Source: Pseudoscleropodium purum | Taxonomy: Eukaryota; Streptophyta; Bryopsida; Hypnales; Brachytheciaceae | Direction of reading: 5' to 3' | Assembly (NCBI GenBank): GCA_963969395.1 | Contig: OZ017804.1 | Location: 14,136,001-14,200,000, forward strand | Length of the DNA: 64,000 nt | Part shown: positions 56,160-64,000 of the stretch, piece by piece | Layout of the letters: each line of letters opens with the position of its first letter | How positions within the stretch are numbered: the first letter of the stretch is position 1 | Position numbers and translations under genes: made by a program | Notes under the pieces: model-generated | The model's database searches: none | The model's input: the letters and a program-made list of their open reading frames with translations, nothing else | Told to the model about the DNA's origin: nothing

Positions 56160-57000
56160 CAAATCATTTGAATCCCTATAACCTTTGAAGGACCATTGTT
56201 CCCTTTAGAGACAAAATGGATTTTGGGTAGGATCCTATGACCTCAATTATTATTTTCCTCCAAATATAATTTTTATTTGAATTGGTTCAGGGAAGCAAAA
56301 GTTATGCCAACTTAAATATAATTGACACATTGTTGGGCAAAAAAAAGAAATCCACAAGAACTTGAAATAAAATTTTGAAAAAATCAATTTTTTTCAATTA
56401 GATCCTATTTTTTTTCTACATGAGAAGCTTCGATTCATTTCATTTGGATTAGTGATGTGAAAGTTATGAACAATCTTGTTTTTCGGGCACTCTAAGTATC
56501 TACTAGAAAAAGTAACTATATAATTCATTTTCAAATGCAAATTTCAGTTTTTTAGCTGAAAAATATTAGTAGACAAAATTAAGCTCCGTTGCTCAAACAC
56601 TATTATTGTTAGAATTTTTGTGTTTGAACCCATCTTAGAGCTATTAACAATTTTGTTTTTCTTTTAATCTTGAACCTATTTCTACTTCACAATTTCTAAA
56701 GAATAAAAATCAAGTGTATTTTTTTGGAATTTTTTTTTTAGACTTCCTACTCAATTATTCAACCTATTTAAAAAAAATAAAAGTCTATGATGCAAAAAAA
56801 TTCCATAAATGCCTATCAAAGTCATTAGAAATTGTAGGTCATTCAAAAAAATTATTTCTCCAACTTTGAATGCTAATATCTTCCAATCCATACAATTGAA
56901 CTTCATGAAATTTTTACCATATAATCTCAAGCAAATAAAGTTCAAGATCCTATAGTTATATTTATTTAAAAAAATATTTTGGAGGGTAAATGCAACAAAA
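56160..57000 (+). repeat. Dispersed repeat, copy related to 13.2-14.2 kb
   Basis: Shared ordered blocks: 'ttagtgatgtgaaagttatgaac', 'aatcttgtttttcgggc', 'acctatttctacttcac' and 'aaagaataaaaatcaagtg'. The 'ttttgggtaggatcctatgac' block near 56222 also appears at the 13.2-kb copy, partly inverted. No protein. Confidence 0.5.
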
Positions 57001-57099
57001 ACGATATTTTTGAGTGGTTCTTACTAGAAAATGGCCTTTATCCTTTATTGGTTTAAGACACCAAAAATTAAATAATGGTGCACAATGCAAAATAGGTCA

Positions 57100-58478
57100 C
57101 AACTTCTTATTCATTCAATTGCAATCCTCCTAAGAGGTACAAGTGCCTAGCAATTAGCATTTGCAATTGTTCACTATCATTTTGTGGTGAACTTCGTACT
57201 ATTTATTGTATATACCCAAGATCATGATGTCTCCATAAAACAATTGACTTTCCTATGGTATCATTCCTATCAATGATGATATTATGGAGTAACCAACATG
57301 CTACTATCAAGCTTGGAATTTTTTTGAGATTAGGATTTGTAATAGTATTTCTCAAAATCCTTCACATTCCTTTAAGGATCCCAAAAGTATGTTCCTCTAC
57401 CATACATGTAGATGAATGCTTGAAGTTGTATTCTTCGTATACTAGAGGAAGTTCAATTCCAGGCCAAGGCACCAACAAGTTCCTATCTATAATATAACCT
57501 GCATCACCTATGATGAATTCATAGACATCAACACCTTGAACCTCAATAGTTGATCCATTTACTCACTTTCCCATAATAACTTTTTTTAAGTGATTTGACA
57601 TCAATAGAATTCGAGAATCATGTACAGATGCTAGAACTCCAACGAAAACATCTGTAAATTAAGCCTCATAGTCTAGTATTGCCTGCATCACTGTAGAGTA
57701 GTTATGATCACCATTGAACCAATCACTCAATTTGGTATTTGCAGGTAGGCCAAATCAGATATGAGAGCAATCAATAGCACCACAACATTGTGGAATGCCA
57801 TATAGGTTTTGAAAACCTAATTTGACTGTATATAATTTTTCTCTTGCTGGCCAATTTAGATGCAAAGGTAAGGCTACCTTTATCAAAGCGACAATGAATT
57901 GTTGACAAAACATCACACTTGCCGAATCAATTATGCCAAAAAGTTCACCAATTGAAACATGGGTGTCTCCAGTCCCTAGTCTTTGTATCGCAATAGCAAC
58001 TTGTTTAGAAACATCCATCAATCTTCCAATGATATTGCTCAAACCTGGCAATATATTACATTGCAATTCTTCATGCACCAAATACAAAGATAGTGAAAAG
58101 TTGGCATTGATAAACAAAAAAAATGTTGGAATCGCTCTAGATCATCACGCATCACCAAAGCCGAGTATTGATCCCACCAATGAATTGAATGTGGCTTGAT
58201 GTAGTGTATACCATACTTTGATCCAAATTTTTTTTTCTGCCATGTTTTTCAACAAAAACTTGTTAAAATAATGCATTGCATTCCATAACCAAATGCAAAA
58301 TTGACAATTCTTTTCCTTCTACTTTTTTCTACTTCAAATGCCTCGAACTTGATACTCTTGGGGCCATTCTTTGACTCCTCTCAAACATCCCTTGGCTAGC
58401 CAATTGTACCATTGTCCCAACTAATGCATTTGCAACCCCCACCACTACTAGTGAAGCTCCAACATTTGATTCATCCAT
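57100..58478 (-). pseudogene. PIF/Harbinger transposase relic (DDE_Tnp_4)
   Basis: A second, different Harbinger transposase. From an ATG at 58478 the - strand reads MDESNVGASLVVVG, then a TAG. Recovered blocks include RDDLERFQHFF, KQVAIAIQRLGTGDTHVSIGELFGI, GFQNLYGIPQCCGAIDCSHI (first Asp, 57770-57772), FNGDHNYSTVMQ and TDVFVGVLASVHDSRIL, then VDVYEFIIGDAGYIIDRN (second Asp, 57503-57505) and MVEEHTFGILKGM (Glu, about 57392-57397). From AIDCSHI to the Glu the blocks stay in one frame, with four in-frame stops; an upstream frameshift separates the N-terminal part. The catalytic triad is thus preserved while the gene is dead. Downstream, LLHNIIIDRND is visible. It lies 0.4 kb from its probable partner gene, in the same direction. 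Confidence 0.8.
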
Positions 58479-58886
58479 AATTCACACTCTTGACATAAAC
58501 AAAAAAATTTGTTTTAGCCATATGCTTAAATCATGCATTTGTGAATAGTAAAAAAAATTAGGAACTTCATAAGAAGATGACATATATGATGAAATAAATG
58601 TTGAAATGCAAATCAAATTGGATTTCAACATTCACTAAAAAATGAATACAAATAAAAACTAGAATACAATAGTATTCATGGAAAAAATACTAAGTTTGCA
58701 CAAATTGAATTTGATTGATATTAAAAAAAAATTTATGTATCATAGTGAAATGTAATCAAACTTATATATTAATATCTGTAGCAAAGTAAACAAGTAGATA
58801 CGAAAAATACTAATGAAGTCCAAAAAAGAATATAAAAGAAGATTTTAGAGTACATGGTCACACTAAAGTTGTGATTTAAGAAAAAT

Positions 58887-59886
58887 TTACTGCTTATTAG
58901 AAAGTGTATTGCCAATAGTTTTCATGGCATCACTTAAACTCAACAAAGCATTCACATAAGCCTTTTTGGTGTTACTAGCACTCTCCATTCTCTCATGTTC
59001 AAGCTTCATTAAATTAGAGTGGTGTGCTTCTTTTGACTGTAACTTCTGTTTGTCCAATTATATAATTTCTCTATGGCACATATCTTCACGATTGTGTCCA
59101 GAACTAATGGCTTCTACAAAATAAAGCCTAGTCTTATCCATTGATGCTAATGCACCATCTATAGCCTTCATGCATAAACGTCGTTTCTTTTATAGAGTAA
59201 TTCATGGATGATTCTCCATTTCTATAACATTCAAGAATATATTTAAAATCTTTCAATGCAATAGTGAAGCATGCAAAAATGATCAAGACAAAATGATAAA
59301 AACATCATGAAGTGATAAACATTCCAGTAGATTGAGACATCAAATTGGTATCAAGTAGAAGGTCTCCTAGACCCATAGTATTGGAGATACTCAGGTACCA
59401 TTCCAACAAGCCAAAGTATACAATCTCATCAAAAAAAGCTCGTGGAAACCTCCTTTCATGATTTTTCTTTTCTAATGGACTTATTGCAAACTAACTTTTT
59501 TTACTCAAGGGAATGTTTTTCTTGTAATAATGAACTTTTTTGAAATCAAGAGACAATTGTTCCCATTTGACTAGGATTTGTTGTTCATTGCAATGAACAC
59601 CTTTTTTTTTCCATGAATCATTAGCCATAGCCTTCCATTTTTTGGGTGTGGTGGTCATTTGAGCATGTAGACTTTTAGCTAGTCTATGTTTTTCAAAGTC
59701 CACTTTCTTTGCATGACACAAGGATAAAGTATGTGCTACAGACCATCTCCCCATTGTGTACACTCTACCATCCACTCTTCCTTGAGACTCTCCCAATTCC
59801 ACATGAATGTCATCTTGGGATTGATTCTCAAGGTGTATGGACTCTGGATTCCAGTTGAAATCAATAGGAGTTCTTTGAGACCCCAT
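58887..59886 (-). pseudogene. PIF/Harbinger partner protein, Myb/trihelix-like
   Basis: PIF/Harbinger elements carry a second protein with a Myb/SANT or trihelix-like DNA-binding domain that works with the transposase. Here the first 131 codons are open from ATG at 59886: MGSQRTPIDFNWNPES..., then KKWKAMANDSWKKKGVHC and KWEQLSLDFKKVHYYKK, the tryptophan-spaced helices expected of such a domain. The frame stops at 59491, but coding continues in other frames: PRAFFDEIVYFG and MGLGDLLLDTNLM near 59340-59440, and a C-terminal helical stretch LDKQKLQSKEAHHSNLMKL...ALLSLSDAMKTIGNTL ending in TAA at 58887. Orientation and spacing relative to the transposase at 57.1-58.5 kb support one former element. 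It is interrupted, so non-functional as it stands. Confidence 0.65.
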
Positions 59887-59899
59887 TTTCTACATAAAA

Positions 59900-61740
59900 A
59901 ATTGTACATGTATGTCAATTATAAGAAATAGTAAATTTTTTTTTAACAAATGTTTTTTGGGGAAAAATGGTCCTAGAGTGCACCTAAAAAAATTAATTTG
60001 GCCTAAAAAATGGAGAATTTTTTTAAAATTTATAGTCTAATCCTTTAAATAAAAAACAATGTGAATGAATTAATCAAATTATGAATGAAAATAGAATTAG
60101 GTATATGTGGCATGTATTAATGTGATATTTTCTATCCAATATGTGGTTGAATGTTCTAACTTTTGGCACCACTATTACATTTGGTATCGCCACTTTGGCA
60201 CTTCATAAAAAATAGAATTTTTTTTAATGAATTTATGATGAAATTAGAATATTGTTGTTTAAAACTTAAACATAATCTATTGTATTGAAATGAGATACTA
60301 AATTATTTTACAAAAAATGAAAAAATTTATACATAATCATTTATCAACTTTTTTTCACTCTACAAATGGAAAATCCCATCTATTTGCTATTGCATCACAA
60401 TCTATTTTTGTTTTTTATACTATTTATTATATTATTTGTAGTTGGAAAAAATATTATTATTATTTTTATATAGATTAAAAACTATTTTTTATACAAATGA
60501 AAGTGAATTTATTTAATGAAAATTCAAAAGGAATATGCTTTCTTTTCCTTTTATAAAGTACCTAAATTTTTTTTCATTTATGTGATAAATATCAATAGCT
60601 CCACTAGCTACAACATTGAATTTGTTATTTCGTAATTTAGATGTCCATTGGGGTCTTTCTTTTTAAATTATTGAAGTTGGAATTTGATAAATAAAAATTT
60701 AATAAAAATTTATTTATTTAGTTTATTAACATTATTTGAATTATTTACCAGAGTTATTGTTCATTTAAAACAACATCAACAAAAAATTCCCTTCTCTTAA
60801 ACATGTAATTTCATATCTTTTGTTTATCGTCAAAACCAACAACAAGTTTTTATTCACATTATAAATTGAACATAATTATAAAATTTATGACTTTATAAAT
60901 AAATTAGGTAGAGGTATGAAATAACTTAATTAAACTTTAACTCAAATTTAAGGTTGTAAACATTATCTACATGAAGTTCATAAATGAGTGGATAAGGCAA
61001 AAAAAGCCTAGAGTGAGCTAAGATAGCTTGACCGTCCTTCATGTAAGACAATCCTTTGCTTAGTACAAATGTACTACCTATACACTTGTAAAATCAAACC
61101 CAACAGCTATTTTAAAGGGAGGAATGTAATTTTAAAATCAATGAAAGAAGTACCTCAGACATGTACAATAGGTCTCTGGGATTCCAACCTAAACCTCTCA
61201 AACTCGAACAATATCACTCCAACAACTCCAGCTCAAATGCTCTTTAGATAACACCAGAACCAATGCTCCTAAGAAAATTCCATTGCAAATGCTCCTAAAA
61301 AACCCCCAGTGCAAATACTCTCAAGAAAATCTAGTACAAAGTCCACTTGGAACACCAAAGCACTCTTCAAAGCCAAAAAAGACTATTGTAAGCAAATTCC
61401 ATTTAGCTTAGTTAAATACTTTGGAGTGACCTCTTGTTATAGGTGGATAATCCAAAATAACCATGTATTGTAAGTACCTTATCTTTAGCAACTTTTTTTG
61501 TCCAATGAGAACACTTAAGTGACATCGGTGGAGAGTTGGAATATTTTTGAGAGACGGCCAATTTAGCTCATTCATTAGTGGGAACTTCTTTCTAGGTGGT
61601 GTGCTAGGGCTAGCTCATATGCGCACCGGTGGACACTAGTGAAAAAGTTGCCCATCAAAAATACATGTAAGCTTGCCTTCAGTTTCCACCTTGCATTGGA
61701 CTCCACTATACCAAAATTAGGTTATGGTCTTGTAGTTCTT
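59900..61740. other. AT-rich intergenic DNA
   Basis: No gene, RNA or clear repeat. Long A/T runs only. Clear terminal inverted repeats of the Harbinger element were not found here. Confidence 0.4.
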
Positions 61741-61745
61741 GTTAC

Positions 61746-61801
61746 CACTACACGTTAAGTACCCCCCATCAAGCTTTTAGAGGGTACATGTGGTAGTGGA
61801 C
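61746..61801. repeat. Short hairpin
   Basis: 'ccactacacgttaagtaccc' pairs with 'gggtacatgtggtagtgg', with mismatches, around a short loop. It could be a tiny foldback or chance. Confidence 0.3.
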
Positions 61802-63120
61802 CCTGGGCTTGGCTCTCTACCCAAGTTGCCATGCTTTGATTCCCTCTCGTCCCACCATCCATTCTCCTCGCTAGGCCCCATTTTCCTTGACCCACCACCA
61901 TTGTATTGACTCACCACAACCTGACGTCTTGTCTTCCCACTCCTCCCAAAACATCTCCCACCTGTAGTAAAACATCTCAAACTGTTGTAAGTAATCATGG
62001 TTTTTTCATTAGTAGACCAAATAGGAGTTCCACATTTGCAAGCTTAGTTTTTTGAAGCTTTAATGTATGAGGGTGATTACAAAAAATACTTAACAATTTT
62101 GGCTCAAAATGGCTGTTTTTTAATGTTGTACTACTAGTACTCCCAGTCCTACAAGTACTGTGTAGTTTCCTAACTGGGCAAACCTAAGCCGACTGATTGA
62201 CTGACATTCTAACTGAGTGATTGAATGACTAACTGACTAGGCGAATGGGAGTGAATATCATTTCTGACAGTGGTCCTGACAAATTTATCATTTATTGCAA
62301 ATTACTGAGTACTAAGAAGTAGTAGTCACTACTTCGGAGGACTCCATTGGGTGCTTGGACCAAAAAATAAGTGAAAACAAGTAGTTTCATTTGGTCATTT
62401 TTAGTAATTACAAAAAATATTTAAAAATTAAAAGAAGAAAAAAAAAATTCTAATCTTTTCTCTGGTTCTACATGAACAAAAAATTCATCATAAAAAATTT
62501 TCCCCTCTTTATAGAGCTTGCGCAAATAGTGTCCACTTTCAACCCATGTGCAACCCTTATTTGGGATTTTTGCCAAAAATCTCATCAAACATCTTTAGAA
62601 TGTTAACCCACCTACAACAAGTCAAAATCTTGGCTTCATAATCGCATTTTTGTTCCCCAAATAGGATTGAGAACCCTCAAAATAGACAAGGTAGACACCC
62701 AATTGGGGCCACCTTAAAAATAGTAAATTATTTTTTTTTAAATGAAAAAATTATTGAATGTCTAGATCTACAACATGCACCTCCCTTCCAAATTTTAGCT
62801 AAAACAGATTTAAAACGCAAAATTTATGAGGGAAAAACACCGCCCAGGAGATCGAGGGGACATCCAAAAAGGACAAGTGTTTCTTGCAATCATCCATGAG
62901 CACAATTTTTTGAGGCCTCATAGTGAAGGAGTTTACATTTTTTGGTTTTTTAAAACTAGATTTGGGTTCTTGGATTTGGATTCTTGGAAATTTAAATCAC
63001 GAGTGCCAAGACAATTATTACAGGGTGGGCAATCAGATTCCTTCATGAGGGACATTATAGTATTTTAGATAGATATAGACTACCACAAGGCTTTTGCATG
63101 ACTTAAATGGTCTCATTTGA
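61802..63120. other. AT-rich intergenic DNA
   Basis: No gene recognised. Local repeats of ACTGACT/CTAACTGA lie near 62185-62245. A frame at 62826-63068 has no motif. Confidence 0.35.
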
Positions 63121-63124
63121 AACA

Positions 63125-63265
63125 ATTTTTTCTATATGTTGCACAATTCCAAATGATTTGAAAATTATGAAGAATGTAGCCAACTTGCCTAGGAAAATGA
63201 ATCCAAAGAAGCACCACCATTTTGGACATTTTTTCATAGAAATGTGAGCTTGTCAAGTATAGCTG
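63125..63265 (-). repeat. Fragment of the 10.4/50.35 kb repeat, inverted
   Basis: 'gaatccaaagaagcaccacc' followed by 'attttggacattttttcata' and 'aaatgtgagcttgt' is the reverse complement of 10.64-10.72 kb. Confidence 0.6.
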
Positions 63266-64000
63266 CCCTATTTTTTGCCAACTTCATGAACAACTAGGTA
63301 TGTCGAATTCACTTGAGATTAGATTGCGTGACTGTAGGTTGCTCCCAATAATGGTTTCAAGGTTAACATTGACTATTTCCTTGTGCAAAGTTACTTTATT
63401 CTGTTAAGATGGATGCCAATGTACTTCAACATGGTGAGCACATTTTGCTTTGATGATTGCTAGTGTGCTCACTTCCTCGTTCACAATTAAGGTCAATGAT
63501 AGTAAATCATCTTTAAGCTGATGAATTTAAGGTGGTGTTTAGGTTTTGGGAGTGAACTTCAAGGACACGGTATAGTTTAGTGCATTGCTTTTGGGCAATG
63601 ATGGTCACCGTGGACTTTATTGTTGGTGTTTTTGGTTAGGAATAACATCAACTCATAGATGCATGTAATCTTGTTCTCCATTTTAGAATGCTAATCCCAT
63701 GTTGAACCCATATTGCAACTTTGAGCCCACACAAGGAACCACAAGACTTTTATATTTCAAAGGTTACAATATTGTGTTTGGTCTTTTGTTTTGGATCAAA
63801 GTGTCCCTTTTGAAGTCAAACACTTGCATAATGGTTTCAATTCCAATCTTATGAATCAAATAAGGTAATGACCCTTACTAATGACTTCAAATTCATTAGT
63901 TCACACCTTGGTATATATTTGTAGACAAACCAACTTACATAAGATGCATAGTGATTATAGTGTCATCCTCAAAGTGCTTAGGATTTGAACATCCTTGGAA
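63266..64000. other. AT-rich intergenic DNA to window edge
   Basis: No gene or repeat recognised. Confidence 0.4.

Noticed and set aside
1..64000. CRISPR arrays, bacterial operons, rRNA genes
   Set aside because: No regular short repeats with unique spacers, no ribosome-binding-site-led gene clusters and no rRNA-like sequence. The window is eukaryotic nuclear DNA.

Overview
The window looks like gene-poor, AT-rich nuclear DNA of a land plant. Evidence for this: a spliced three-exon gene with GT..AG introns whose product matches the plant form of anaphase-promoting complex subunit 13 (APC13/BONSAI), transposase relics of eukaryotic hAT and PIF/Harbinger type, CACTA-type and hAT-type miniature elements, a TG..CA LTR-like insertion, and a miRNA-like hairpin. 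The density of old, nested repeats suggests a large genome such as a fern or gymnosperm; this is inference. There are no bacterial operons, CRISPR arrays, rRNAs or convincing tRNA genes.

Layout. 0-4.6 kb: old repeat DNA, including a stretch crowded with the word ACAATTTGTC/ACAATTAGTC, a CACTA-like MITE and the first copy of a GC-rich hAT-type MITE. 4.78-9.18 kb: a broken hAT-like transposase gene split by a 1.4-kb repeat (itself split by a near-perfect 287-bp foldback) and by a second GC-rich MITE. 10.4-19.7 kb: dispersed repeats, a third GC-rich MITE, a CACTA-like element and a foldback. 20.2-21.9 kb: a compositionally distinct island with the fourth GC-rich MITE and a 29-bp-arm hairpin. 22-25 kb: nested foldbacks. 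25.1-26.8 kb: an unassigned reading frame and a 0.33-kb tandem duplication. 28.4-31.6 kb: the APC13 island, the one confidently recognised host gene. 31.6-43.6 kb: repeats, the fifth GC-rich MITE and a clean CACTA MITE. 43.6-50.3 kb: a second gene-like island with a degenerate tandem repeat, a possible 5' exon and a decayed HARBI1-type transposase. 50.3-57 kb: a TIR element and an old repeat interrupted by a 2.14-kb LTR-like insertion carrying a SINE-like sequence and a 180-bp tandem repeat. 57.1-59.9 kb: a PIF/Harbinger pair (transposase and Myb/trihelix-like partner), both decayed. 60-64 kb: AT-rich DNA.

The most useful observations are the GC-rich hAT MITE family (five copies, each with 8-bp target duplications), the nested insertion history of the 4.8-9.2 kb transposase, the reconstructed APC13 gene, the miRNA-like hairpin at 20.79-20.88 kb, and a repeat seen at three loci that preserves a peptide signature. 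All assignments come from reading the sequence; none was checked against a database.
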